A DNA stretch of 64,000 nucleotides. It comes from Tigriopus japonicus (lineage: Eukaryota; Arthropoda; Copepoda; Harpacticoida; Harpacticidae). This document shows, in pieces, positions 34,722 through 46,614 of this stretch; the stretch's first letter is position 1; each line of letters begins with the position of its first letter. The notes beneath the pieces were generated by a model. The model was given only the letters and a program-made list of their open reading frames with translations, was not told where the DNA came from and did no database searches. Position numbers and translations under genes: made by a program. Where the stretch lies: contig CM021317.1 of assembly GCA_010645155.1 (NCBI GenBank), positions 2,988,303 to 3,052,302 on the forward strand, given 5' to 3'.

Positions 34722-36694
34722 ATGCCTGTGTTATGGGCGTTAGTTATTCTAAAACTGTGTCCGTTAGTCAAAAGTGATATCGAGGATGTAACTGGAATCA
34801 AAAAGGAGTTCAAGTCCTGGTTATTGGATATCCAACTCGACCTTAATAATCCAAATCAACCTCAGCAAAACTTCTTGTGTTCAAATGGAAATTGTTCCAC
34901 TCACACTGATGTAAAGGTAAAGTTAAATTTAAGTGTTATGGGTTGATATTGATTATCAACTTATTATCTTCTACTAAATCTCACGCGCAGGATTGGAGCC
35001 ATCTCAAGTTTTTGGACAAGGAACTATTCAGTTTCGATGGCAATGTGGACGAAAACGGAAATCCCTTTGGATTTGGAACGTTAGTCAAATTAGCTAAAGA
35101 CCAGCATGAACTGGTTTGCCTAAGATCAAAATGTCATTCTGAAATCAAATCGGTAAGAGTTTAAACTTTGAGATTATTGATCAGTTCATAAATTGAAAAA
35201 ATGCCTTATTTCTCTAGGTTACCGGAAACTTTAGTCATGGATACATTCATGGAAAAGGACATGTCATCTACGAAGATGATAGCTCTTTGAAAACTCATTT
35301 CAAATTTTCTCTACCGTTCGGAGCGTTTCTCAAAACTGATCGACGGAACCGCCATTTTGTGATCGGTTTCTTCGACAAAGGTCAACCTTGTGGCAATCTA
35401 TGGTTTCATGACTTCAGAACTGGACATGGATTTTATGGTTCAGCCAGTGGTCAAGGACAGGGTTGCTTCTTTTTGTCTTCATCTGTGATATGCGGTGCAA
35501 TGAACGACTTCATTCTGAGAGATGGTCGGAAATGCAATAGCTTCTTGATTTCCCGGAATAATCACGGAATGATGGAGTTATCATCTCTTCAATGTGAAAC
35601 CGACTCAAAAGAGCTAAGTTTCCGTTTTGCAACTAATTTCAAAACTAAAGAAGACCGATTATCAGCTCAACTTTTGTGGCTTCATTTGAAATTCTCTAAG
35701 AAACTGAAATCCATATTTTTGAACGGCTTAACGTACGAGGAAAATGCTGCCAAATCTCAGAGACTCTCGACAATTATTGAAGAGGTATCTCTTCAGTCAA
35801 TTCAGTGCAAAAGGAAGCTTGATCTCTTCCAATATCCCAAAAACACTGTTGTGGAACATCTCGGCCTAAGCTATCCTGGGTCGGGATCCAAATGGATTTT
35901 TCATAGTATCTCACTATTCACTGGAATCAAAGATTGTTACCTTTGGATTGAACACGAACCTCTGTATCAGAGAAATTCAGCTTCATTAATCAAATCCCAA
36001 CACCAGAGGGCGGAACTATATCAAAAAATCACCCCAGGTACCATTTTACGTAAAAAAGACTTAATAAAAGTTACTTTTTTGTAAAATGATCTTCAACAGA
36101 CGTAAATAGAAAGAGCGAAACAATGACGTGGAGATTGGATCACATTTACGAATTTGGTGGCAGAGCTATTCTCTTGATTCGGAACCCTTACGAATCAATT
36201 CTGGCCCATTGGAACCACGTGTTGGCTGGAGAGCTGGAGTTAGACCGAGAATATTTGAGCACCTTGCATTCTCCCCAATTTGTGGAATTCGCTAAAATTG
36301 AAATCAAGTGAGTATGAATGATCAAAAAAGACGTTCCTCTATTTTTCACGCTCTCATCCGTAGGCTATGGTTGGAAATTCTTTTTGATTGGATTCCGATA
36401 TCTCCCAACCTTATGGTTCTGCACTTTGAAGATTTCAAGAAGGATATGGCCAAAGAACTTTTGAGGGTGAGCGAATTCTTTCGACTCGAACCAGACCTTG
36501 AGAGGTTAAGATGCGTCTCATCTTTGGAAAACACAACTTGGCGACGCAATAAAAGGCCCAAAGTAAGGATGACACATTTTCCTCCCGAAATTGTTGCGCT
36601 ATTCGATGAAACAATTGATCAGGCAAGAATATTGTTACAAGCTTACGGGTTTGAAGATCTTCCGGTTAACCTATACAAAATATATATGTCGTAA
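34722..36694 (+). CDS. Secretory WSCD-type sulfotransferase with MORN-like N-terminal half (5 exons, 571 aa)
   Basis: Exons are 34722-34916, 34991-35152, 35218-36037, 36100-36307 and 36364-36694; all introns are 56-74 bp with GT-AG borders and the frame is kept. The start at 34722 is preferred to 34662 because it opens directly with a signal peptide (MPVLWALVILKLCPLVKS). Residues about 90-220 contain MORN-like units such as GNFSHGYIHGKGHVIYED and FDGNVDENGNPFGFGT. The C-terminal part is a sulfotransferase: 5'-phosphosulfate loop YPGSGSKW at 338-345 and the 3'-phosphate-binding LIRNPYES around Arg420-Ser425, then LMVLHFEDFKKD. Animal WSCD proteins act in the Golgi on glycans using PAPS. The acceptor here is unknown. 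The WSC domain itself is absent. A polyadenylation signal AATAAA lies at 36710-36715. Confidence 0.85.
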
Positions 36695-36709
36695 TTATTC
36701 GATCTTGAA

Positions 36710-36715
36710 AATAAA
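36710..36715 (+). terminator. Polyadenylation signal of the sulfotransferase gene
   Basis: AATAAA, 16 bp after the stop codon. It lies only about 25 bp from the AATAAA of the convergent cuticle gene. Confidence 0.7.
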
Positions 36716-36739
36716 TCATGCTGGCTTTGGCTTCGTGTT

Positions 36740-36745
36740 TTTATT
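36740..36745 (-). terminator. Polyadenylation signal of the cuticle gene
   Basis: TTTATT on the plus strand, that is AATAAA on the minus strand, 68 bp beyond the cuticle protein stop codon. Confidence 0.65.
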
Positions 36746-36812
36746 AGTCTTATGATTCCATACCGGATTTGACTGACAGAAAATAAAGATAACAATAAAG
36801 AAAATGACAGAG

Positions 36813-37795
36813 TTACTCTGACTTCTCTGACTTCTCAGACTTCTCAGTCTCCTCCTTTTCAACAGCGGGGATAGACTTGAAAGTGTATCTCTTGGCCTTG
36901 TGAGAATAAGAAGGTGCATTGTAGGGAGAAGGCTCATGTTGGTATTTTTGATGAGGAGAGTAACGAGGAGCATGTTCAGGAGCACCATAGGAAGGCTCAG
37001 GGGCATCATAGGAAGGTTCTGGGGCGTCATACGAAGCCTCAGGGGATTCGTCGGGTTTCTTAAGTGCACCATAAGCAGCCTCGGGAGCGTCGTAGGAAGG
37101 AGTAGGTTCGTACTTTTGAGGGGGTCTATAAGGAGCGGGTTGGTACTTGGGTTCAGGAGCCTGGTAAGGAGCGGGTTCATACTTGGGTTCAGGAGCCTTG
37201 TAAGGAGCGGGTTCATACTTGGGTTCAGGAGCTTTGTAAGGAGCAGGCTTATATTGAGGTTCATGTCTATGAGGAGCTGGTCTGTATGGTGCAGGCTCGT
37301 ATTGGTTGCCATGGTGAGGCTTGTAAGCAGGTTCCTCTGGGTATTGGGCTTCTCCTTCGTAGCTGACATCAGCGGTGTAGCCATCGGGGCCAGCATTATA
37401 CCTCACAATTTGAACGCGTCCATCGGGAAGATTCACTCTGTATTCACCGGCAGTGTTGTAGTCTTCTCGGTTTTCATTGTGAGAAAACACTGGTCCATAG
37501 TTGGGATCATTCACTCCATATTCATAGTTATAAACTGGGGGCAACGATGGCTCCTCTTCATATTTGGGAGAATGATGAGGCTGATGATGAGGTTGATGAT
37601 GAGGGTGATGGGGTTGATGAGGTTGATGGCCTTCTTCAGGGTGATCTGCTATGGCCACAACAGCCACAGACGCGACTACGAGGAACTGCAAAAATACAAA
37701 TTTGAAGGCATGAAGACCAGCTACTTTTGCATGATAATACCACCAGCACAATCTACTTTGATTCCACTTTTTGAAAAACTTACTTTCGAGATCAT
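36813..37795 (-). CDS. Rebers-Riddiford cuticle protein (2 exons, 294 aa)
   Basis: Exon 1 codes only MISK (37784-37795) and is joined by a 98-bp intron to 36813-37685, where FLVVASVAVVAIA completes the signal peptide. A first exon of a few codons cutting the signal peptide is the classic arthropod cuticle gene layout. The mature protein has a His/Pro-rich stretch (HQPHQPHHPHHQPHHQPHHS), then a chitin-binding R&R domain (YNYEYGV...GEYRVNLPDGRVQIVRYNAG.DGYTADV). Next come about four repeats of PAPYKAPEPKYE, SYDAPEP-type repeats and a Lys/Glu/Ser tail (EKSEKSEKSE). It is presumably secreted by epidermis and bound to chitin. Alternative frames on the plus strand here (up to 348 codons) are shadows of the repeats. 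Confidence 0.93.
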
Positions 37796-37870
37796 TTTTC
37801 TCTCACTGTTCTTGCTGTGTTCTCAAGTTGATCAAATGTTGAACTGCTTTCTGAACCCTGACCGATCACA

Positions 37871-37877
37871 TTTTATA
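37871..37877 (-). promoter_or_regulatory. TATA box of the cuticle gene
   Basis: TATAAAA on the minus strand. An initiator-like GCAGTT lies about 32 bp downstream (near 37845), giving a 5' leader of about 50 nt before the ATG at 37795. Confidence 0.7.
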
Positions 37878-38049
37878 CTCGAAACCATGATCGAAATATT
37901 CAGGGCCTGCCTTTGGGTAGGCAAGAAATCCCTCCCAAGATCATAAACTCCCCGCCTTGCCTGAGGAAGTGAGAGAAACACTTCCGTTGCTGGAACCAAC
38001 ACCCTTCCATGCTTCTTCCCCCTCCCAGTCAGTATCTTCGTAACCAAAC

Positions 38050-41000
38050 AAGTTGGTATCCAACCATACCAACTAACCCATCAATCCATCCATGCAATGG
38101 GCAAGCGAGAACGACCACCAGATCCTGACGCCAAACTTACGCACTCACTCCAAAACGCTCCTTGAAGCTCCGTCCCAAGAAATTCCACGTCAACAGCGTT
38201 ACGCACATCCAAGTTGGTTGAGACTTCAGGGGATCGCGTATTCCACCTGGAGTGTATGTACTTGAAATAGTACGATCTAGATATATCTTGTAGGGCACGG
38301 AATCAGGATCGACTTCAACCAATTTCGAATCCAATAGAGAGACCGGGTTCAGTTTGTAATTTGGACATTTGGTCAGAAGGCAATATTTTATGCATATCAA
38401 TAGATGTTATATACTGAATGCATATTTTGGTAGCAGCAAAGGGTGTTTTGCATCAAGAGACATTCTTACAACCAGATTTGACTGTAGTTATAGGTTTCTC
38501 TACGTAATAATTCATAAGTTAGGGAGTGGAACAATTCAATAAACAATAAACCAAATTACGCACGCTTACAAAAAGAAGGCTCAGTGAGTTATCAAAGTTG
38601 ATTACGACCAAGAGAGCGAATATAAACTCGATTCAGGACAAAGCGATGAATTTTATCCAATGCAGTAAAACAGAGGGAAAGATAAAACAAATGAGGAGGG
38701 ATGAAACACAAGCGAGTTATAAGAGCGGAAGCGGGATTTCAAAATCAAAATACTTTGAAACCGACTCACCCAAAATATTTTAATGAAAGAAAATTTGAAG
38801 GAAAATGTTGTTTTTGCATTAAAAAACACCAATCGGTAAGGTTTTATTCTCACAATGTAATCAACCTTTTCCGTGTTATCCCTCCAACAATTATATAATT
38901 TAATATGGAATGAAAAAAGTTGCTTCAAAAACGCTTCTTTCGACGATTTTATTCTTCGACATCGAACAGAGAAAAGGTTAAAAAAACTTTTTTTTCTTGG
39001 CAGCCGGCACAAGAGCAACGTTGGTAATCTTTTAAATTCGCACATTTTGCGATTCAATCCTTCTTCGCTCACACTATCTGACTTCTCAGAAACGAGATAG
39101 ACGGATTATTAAATGACTCGTGCATTTTGGAATGAGAGAAACGCCGAATGACCTTACACACGCCGTCAAAGACTATTTGATTCGAAAATTGCCCATAATG
39201 CGAACCACTGTTCATATTGTCATGGCTTGCATCACTTAAACTAAGATTAAGGTTGGTCCCCTATCCTCTGTGCACTGTAAAACTCTGTAAATCTATGCAA
39301 ATAATTTGAGACCAAAATAAGGATAATATAGTTATAGTTTTCATATGCGTTTAATAAATATGGGAATATTTTCTTTACATATATAGTTTGTAGTGTCCTT
39401 TGAGATCAAGATAAATAACTCTCGATACAACAGCGTTGCTTGCAACGTTCTTAGATCCAGTTTTGACTCTAGGGATCATATTTGTAAAATACGACGTACT
39501 GAGAAAACGATGCCTTGAGAATGTCAGAAAAAATAATCTAGATTTAGGGTCACAAGGGATTAAATTTAACCTTGGACCCTAAACCATCGGTCTTCTTGGT
39601 CACTAGACCGGAAGAGAGCGACGAAATCCGAATGAGAGCAAATGAAATGGAAACATAATTTAGGGTCTTTATCAACGAGTATTTGCATGTGCGGACACAG
39701 ATCAAGTGAACCGATTAGAACGACTCCACCCAAGTAGATAAAAAGCGAAGCTTGTCTTAAAAATCATCCTTGAGATCTTTGTTCCTGTTCTTCTTCCGCT
39801 AGAAGCAATGAGCGCCAAAGAAACCCGATGACTTCATGTGTGGATGAACTCTGAAAGACTAATTCACCACTGCCCTAGTTCGTTGGTCGGAGATAGATGG
39901 CTCGAAACTTCGGATCGCCCTGTTGACCTTCAAACTTACTCATCTTGTTATGGTTGTTGCCTTTGTGGCGTTGCTTATTTCTGGAGGGGCTTTGGGTTGT
40001 TAGAAGGGATGGTTTGGTAACAACCGAAGCCTAGCCCATGATCAGGTAGAGTTATCCAGGGATCCTCCCACCCTAAAACGAGTAACGAAAGAACGACCAA
40101 CCACTTGGATTGGCCCTAATTCTGGTTACGATAGTTTCGATAGCAATAAGAAGAGGCATTCTTTTAGTTCCAAGGATAATCGATACGTTCCGTTTAATAG
40201 GAGAATTAAGCAATTTTATCGGTGTACTACTTTGTTATCAAAACTAACCAGGATATTGGCAGAGATGACGACGAACCCTTGAACCGACTTAAATGAGAAG
40301 ACCTTTCCGATGAAAGACTTCGTGGTCTGAAACGTTCGAATCGAAATCAGGGCGAAGAGGCGAAGAGTCAATCAATCAACCATCAATTAACAACATCACC
40401 TTGGGCTGCAACCTGCAAGATTTCTGTTTGGGATGAACTTGGTAACTGATCTTAGTGTACAGTACTTTGGTAGTGATCATTTTGTTCATGAAAACGTGAG
40501 AATGAATCATCCAGAAGGACACTAGAATTTGTTATTGTTTGGTTTCTCAGACGGTTTCTCATTACAAGCTAAAGTTCAAAAAAGCAAGTTGAAAAGTTCT
40601 ACAATAGTCTGTTACTGGGACTGCAAAAAGGCTCAAAATAAAAATATTTTGCCGTGGACTGAAATCCGTATTTAAAATAGAGCATTCCTTTAGAATAATG
40701 GTGCTGTTGATAGAAAATGTTCTTAGAATCATCTGTGACTATGACGGTAGGTATACTGTGATATGACAAAGGCAAGGATTGATTTTTTACAAGATAAGAA
40801 TGCTTCAAAGGATTGGAACGGCTTGAATTGAATTTAATTCCACCGTCATCAACAATAAACCTGAACTGCATTTTAAATTATAGACTCAAGAACATTTCAG
40901 ACGTAATTCGAAATAAAACCTCGACGTTTTTTAACAAGCGCAACTCAAACTGAAAAATGAGTTGATTTTTATAAAATGGAAAATCAAAGTGAAATAACTT

Positions 41001-41748
41001 TGGCCACCGTCGTCCTCGTTCACTTTTGATCCCCCTTGTATTAACAAACAACATCAAGAGCCAAAGTCTGGCCAGAAATAGAACTCATGGCAAGTCGAAT
41101 GTATGTATGGGGTTTGCATGCCAAAAATGTGTGGTGTTTCAAAAGTGATTAAGTCTCGTCATGAATATTCATTCATGAGTCTGACTGACATTACGAGAAG
41201 CTATTTATCGTCAAGTGCAAACGCCAATTCCGACTTTGGTTTGAAACCAAGGAGTTTGTCTCTTGACAGAATTCTCAGACTTGATTGCATGTGGATGGAA
41301 GCATTTTGCAACTCCTTGATTTGTGGCACCACGTTCATGCATTTTTGTCGCAACCATGACGCCAATTCACCATTCTTTTCCTCAACATCAATCGAATGCG
41401 AATTTCGAGACTCGTACATTCACATCGTGGGGGATCGATTTTGTACTTTACCACATTTATTTAAGCTACTATTGCCCTTTGCTTTTCTTTTCTTTTCCTT
41501 TGCTTTTGTTACTTTTTTGCGAAAAGACAGATCCTGTTAGTTCATTTGCCCGTAGCTTATTTGTTGCACAGATGCATCTTTGCTTTGATGGTCCAATCAA
41601 GGAGTTGGGTAATTCGTAGAGTGGACTACGTATTCTGTATGCTCTCTTAAGGATTAGTTAAGATTAAATTTTAGCAATGTTAGCAATAAATGACTTGAAA
41701 ATACAACAGAATGCTCTTCGTAACATTTCTTTCTTTCATTTGAAAACG
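38050..41748. other. Intergenic, no convincing gene
   Basis: Frames on both strands at 38600-39100 include a CCFCIKKHQS segment that faintly recalls a retroelement zinc knuckle, but no further support exists. Frames at 40599-40871 (minus) and 41103-41540 (plus, overlapped by 41201-41419 minus) have plausible amino acid composition but no known domain, splice context or promoter. Confidence 0.35.
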
Positions 41749-41892
41749 CAAAATCGTTAAATTATCAGAGATACAAAAACGTTCAGAAAATATATTTAGG
41801 TGAAGAATAAATCAACAATACAAAATCGTTAAATTATCAGGGATACAAAAACGTTCAGAAAATATATTTAGGTGAAGAATAAATCAACAATA
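41749..41892. repeat. Tandem duplication, 2 x 72 bp
   Basis: Two adjacent copies (41749-41820 and 41821-41892) starting CAAAATCGTTAAATTATCAG differ at a single base (agagat versus agggat), so the duplication is recent. Confidence 0.95.
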
Positions 41893-42136
41893 TTATAAAC
41901 AGAACTTTGACTTCCATGTTCGCGAATTGATCTGGGATATTTGGCACTTCGGTACCAAACCATTCGAGCAACGTTATTGACAGCACTGTCAATAAGTAAG
42001 ATTTAAGAATAGCTTTCAAAATATAAAGATTTTGACAATGACAGAAATACACCTTTAGAACATAATAAGGATCAATTGGTGCAAGATATAAAAAAGTTGC
42101 AGACGAACAATATTCTTGTTTTTAACCTCGCCTGTA

Positions 42137-42570
42137 CAGGGTGTCCAAGAATTGACGGCGTTTTCCTTGCCACTCAGACCAAAAATTCATCATTAAGTGG
42201 AAAATAGAAAATAATACAATAAAGAATTGTTCTGAAAACCCTTATCCCATCGGAAACCACTGTTTCAATGCATACTTCAATATTTGAAGGGTTCAGAGCT
42301 TTTCAAGCAAAGCAGGTCAAAAAGGCAACTTAAATTCGTCTTGGAAGGACTCTTCAATAAACCCACGCACAACGAAAAAATGAGAATAAACACATGCCCT
42401 GCATACCAAGTCAAATATGTTGAAGATTTTGATACAAGGCGTATTAAAAAAAGGTCGAAGTTATTTGTAAATGAAATAAAATCATATTGGTAAACGTACA
42501 TTTTTCGCTAACGTGTCTTTAAGCTATTGAAAATCAATATTTTCCGATGCACCACCAATTCTGGACACTC
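42137..42570. mobile_element. Tc1/mariner-like non-autonomous element, 434 bp
   Basis: The left end is CAGGGTGTCCAAGAATTG. The right end read inward is GAGTGTCCAGAATTGG. Both are flanked by TA (42135-42136 and 42571-42572), the mariner target. The open frame of 69 codons inside (42284-42493) is basic but not recognisable as transposase. Confidence 0.6.
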
Positions 42571-43075
42571 TACGTACGTATGTACTGTACGTATGTGGAT
42601 AGAAAGACTGAAAATGCACTCCGCTGGCACGAACGACCATAGAATTTTTGCTCGGATCTCAGAATGACTTTCATAACTTAGATCCTTTGCGGTTTGGCAT
42701 TAGGGTCCTTGAAAAAAGACAGAAAAGAAATACATTTGGCGTATGCCCAACGGTTGCCAAAAATCGATGCCTCATTATCGTTACTACAGGTCATCCTAGC
42801 CTTGAAATGAATCAGTAAGTAACCTCGTAAAGAAGTTTATAGTGCAAACCTTGATAAGCTATTACCAAAAAATAAGAATTAAAAGAAAAATATAAAGATG
42901 TATTTTATCTACATAAATAATCTAATATTTGTATTTCATGAAAGTAATGAAAATTTAAAAATCAAAATCAAGTGCATTATACAACAAAAATGTTCCGTAA
43001 ATCGATATGAATTTCGTATTACATTAACGTTTAACAGATGAGAAACCTTTTAACATTTTAGAAAATACCATTTAA

Positions 43076-43406
43076 CCCTGCCTTAAATATCAGTGCTTAC
43101 GCGCTGATCAGTGCCCTCTGTATTCAAATTGAAACATAGTTGCCACCTGATGGAGTGAGTATTAGTGCCACCTAGAAACGCTCTAGTGCCACCCTTACTC
43201 AAAATTTCAGGATTTTTTTCAGTAGTTTATTTCTTTGCAATGACATTATGTTATCAAAGGCGCACATTTTGGAGAAATTTGATTGTTAAGAAGATATTTA
43301 CTGCTGTCCCAAAGAGTGACATTACAAATAACCATTTGGCAACTATGTTTTGATTTGATCACAGGGGGCGCTAATCAGCGCGTAAACAGAGACATGTAAG
43401 GCAGGG
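43076..43406. mobile_element. piggyBac-like MITE, 331 bp
   Basis: The ends CCCTGCCTTA are perfect inverted repeats flanked on both sides by TTAA (43072-43075 and 43407-43410), the piggyBac target. Further subterminal inverted blocks (TTACGCGCTGAT) support it. No transposase is encoded; the 62-codon frame inside is incidental. Confidence 0.85.
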
Positions 43407-43410
43407 TTAA

Positions 43411-44730
43411 ATTAAGGTTAAATTAACCCTAGGAAATTAAAATTTGCTCCATCATAGACCATGGATTAGCTTGAGAAATCCTTGGCTTCATGTACTCAAT
43501 CTAATCAATGTTGAAACCTAAATAAAACTAAAAAATAAAGGATAAAAATTACTCTTTGAAAAATTTGTAAACTACTTCAAAAAAAATGTTTTTTTTTTCT
43601 GTAAAAGTCAATCAAACTACCACCAAAAATTGATTTTTCGTCAAAATTACCTCAAACATTTATTTTTCGATACAAACTGAGTAAAAATTGATATTTTTTT
43701 TACAAAATAAATTTGAAATCCGGTCTCTAACTATCATCAACACAACCTATCCAGGAACCCCTGAAAGGGGTGGACACGTACTCCGATTTTTGAAAAAATG
43801 GTATGAGGCCGAGGCCATATTTTGACACAATGTCATTTATTCCTTATTAACGATTAAAACTGTTGAACATGCATCTTGAAAGCATTCAGGTTAACTTTTT
43901 GTGTTAATATTTATTGACTAATTGTTCTTTACCTTGATTTTAGAGGTCCCAGCACTCCCTTTACTCGTCTCATGAACTTTTGACATTCAGCTCTCCAAAG
44001 GATTTTAGTCCTCTTAACAATCAGGAAAATACATAGATGGAATCTTGCTTCACCCAATAGTCCAACTTTTGTGAAACAATGCTAAATAGAAGTATCTGTG
44101 GTGATATCTGGAGGGTTACTCCTCTCCCATCCTCATCAGCACCTCCACGACGCAGGAACCATTTCTATAGGAAAATGAAGGAATGAGAATAGTCTCATTT
44201 TGAAACAAGATGGAGTCCAAGTCGGAGATGTTGTTGGCTATAACTATTGAATGGCACTTTTGACGGTTCTGGATCAGATCAGCCATCTGATCCTGATTGG
44301 AATTGGAACAAAGGCAATCACGACGTCCTTGAGACAAAATAAGTGAAAAACATGAGGATTAAATCCTGGATTGTGGATTTGATTGAAAATGTTTCAAGTC
44401 TTGGGGCTCAAGAAGGTCAGGACCACGCAGGACTGGGGCTAAGGGTCCTTCAGGACCAGAGGATCATGTCTTTTCATTGCAGGGATAGGCTCTACGTGCT
44501 TGATAGGGTTTGATTAGTCTTCTTAGTTCTTAGATCCCTTTGTCCAGGAATAACCAATCAAATTGAGTCAAAAAATCCACACAATTCAATCTTGGTGGGA
44601 GCATTTCATTCTCAAGACTTTGAGAGGGTCCATGTAATCCGGGTTAGACTGTCAGATCACCAATTTGGGCTGATTGAGTCAGAAGGCAAATCAAAATATT
44701 GAGCCCATCCATTGCTAGTAGCCACACCTG
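43411..44730. other. Intergenic, no gene seen
   Basis: AT-rich sequence; only chance frames such as 44116-44337 on the minus strand. Confidence 0.35.
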
Positions 44731-44769
44731 ATATGTTTCGAAGTCATCTTAATTTGTTCTTCATATGAT

Positions 44770-45360
44770 CGAATTCTTGACACTGAGGACTTCTTCTTTC
44801 TTTGTTCCATGTGGACCTTAATGCGAACGCAGATTCCTCTTGGAAAGGAACCAAATTTACCCCACAAACTCTCCTCCGGATCAAAACGGGGATTTTTATC
44901 ACGCTTATCACGCTCATCCATTAGACAACTTGAACAACCTAAGAATATCTTACCTGTCCTTGAATTATCCTGAACTAAAAGACACAACCATATAATAAAA
45001 GAAATTTGAGGATGGACCATCATTTATAGAACAATGCCAAGGTGACACAACCTAAAACAAACTTGATTTCATACAAAGTTTGGCATGTGTTAGTTAAGTT
45101 CAGGATAACACATGGATGGGTTCAACTGTAAGTTCAAAGATATTAATAAGACGTTCAAATCGGATAATAGATAAGCTCGGAAAACCCCGCTATTTTGTTG
45201 TTGATAATTCAAGGAATGGTAAGATATTCTTAAGTTGTTCAATGGATGAGCATAAAGAAACTCCCCGTTTTGGTCCGTGGGAAAGTTTCTTCTTAATCCT
45301 TTTGCGCAAAAGAGGAATTTGGGCTCAGATTCTGGTCCATATTCGTTCTTTTTGCTGTAG
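44770..45360. repeat. Inverted duplication with protein-like arms
   Basis: A segment on the minus strand (about 44770-44985) and one on the plus strand (about 45190-45360) encode similar peptides: DNSRTGKIFLGCSS...MDE...PRFDPEES...RGICVRIKVH versus DNSRNGKIFLSCS.MDE...PRFGPWES...RGIWAQILVH. The two arms face each other around about 200 bp of unrelated sequence. It may be a foldback transposon or the remains of two copies of a dispersed coding repeat. I do not recognise the peptide. Confidence 0.55.
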
Positions 45361-45409
45361 TTAGGTCTATCACTGCCGAAGGTTGTAGCCGGTAACCTAG
45401 TCATCATCA

Positions 45410-46614
45410 GACTTCATTTGATCACTTTGATCGTCACCTTGTAGAAAAGACACCTTGTGGGGGGTTCACTCGCACTCCATGATGTGGTCATTCATTCATT
45501 CACTATTTCATTAACTCGTTCTTGGCTGAACTTAATGTCTTCGAAACACCCACATCAGACTAATTTTGGGGCGTGGGGTTGACCTCTACCAAGGCTAGGA
45601 CTTGGCTGGACCCGCTTGAAACACAGAAAACCCCGATTGGCGCACTATCTTTTGGACTCTTGGTCGATTTCCGTTTGATTTTCCACTCCCAACATGGCCG
45701 TTTGTACTTCTTGTTTACTTACGAACTCTCGGCCTCATCCGTGTGAGGTTGCGAGCTAGGAAATTCCGCGAGTTCGTATCCAGTATTTATACTATTATAT
45801 AGGTTATCCCTGCCTTAGAAGACCCCGGTTGATCACATTGCCACTGGATGCTGATTGAAAGCAAGCTTTCAAGCGGGTCAACAGTTGACCCAAGTGGTGC
45901 CAAATTGTGCATGAATCGGCGGCCAAAAACTATTCCGATGGTACTGCCAAGTGAATTTGGTAAAAAAAATGTTACAGTAAGTTTTGTTACACGGATGCAA
46001 GTATGCTTTAGTTATAATGTTATGCTACAAAAAAATCAATCACAAAAAATACCAATGTTTTCGTCCGCCACATGGCTTGAGATTGATCTAATTACTAAGG
46101 ATGTCATTCTGTTGCACAAAAAATTGGCCTAAATTGCGCAAAAAATTGCACAAAAACGGCAAAAATTGCACTGAAAATTGCACAAAACCTTCATTCTGGG
46201 AAAGACCTTTTTGAATCGTCTTAAATGGGGCTTGCAAAGTTTATTTGCTTTTACATCTTAACAATGAAGTGTTCCATTGAATTCTGGGAAACCATCTATG
46301 AACAAAGGCAGATGGGTGCTTGTTTGTAAGCAAAATGATTTTTTGTTGTTTAGCTTTTCTAAGAATCTCTCGTTACACAACCCTTTGAACGTTTCGCACG
46401 AGTTTCGAAGGCGTTAGGAGTAAATTATGCCTTTTGACTCGAATTATTCAGGGCTCGAAAATTTGATATTGAAGCCAAATACGAATGCATAAGTATCAAC
46501 TACTGAAAGAGTTCAATCTGATTTTCCATTTTTTCAATCATTTTTGCGCGCGCTAATTCGTTGTTACTGCCAATTCACGTAAAACTGTACATTTGTCACT
46601 TCTGCGAAAAATCT
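45410..46614. other. Intergenic up to the assembly gap
   Basis: It contains a cluster of AAAATTGCACAAAA-type words (46125-46190) and short frames only. Confidence 0.35.

Noticed and set aside
36900..37946. Plus-strand frame of 348 codons over the cuticle gene
   Set aside because: It is the antisense of the repetitive R&R cuticle protein, rich in Arg/Gly/Ser/Phe with no domain; the minus strand explains the region fully.
38598..39100. Possible retroelement gag zinc knuckle (CCFCIKKHQS)
   Set aside because: Only one partial motif, with no neighbouring pol or second knuckle; could easily be chance.
41103..41540. 145-codon plus frame and overlapping 72-codon minus frame
   Set aside because: Composition is plausible on either strand but there is no domain, splice context or promoter; insufficient to call a gene.
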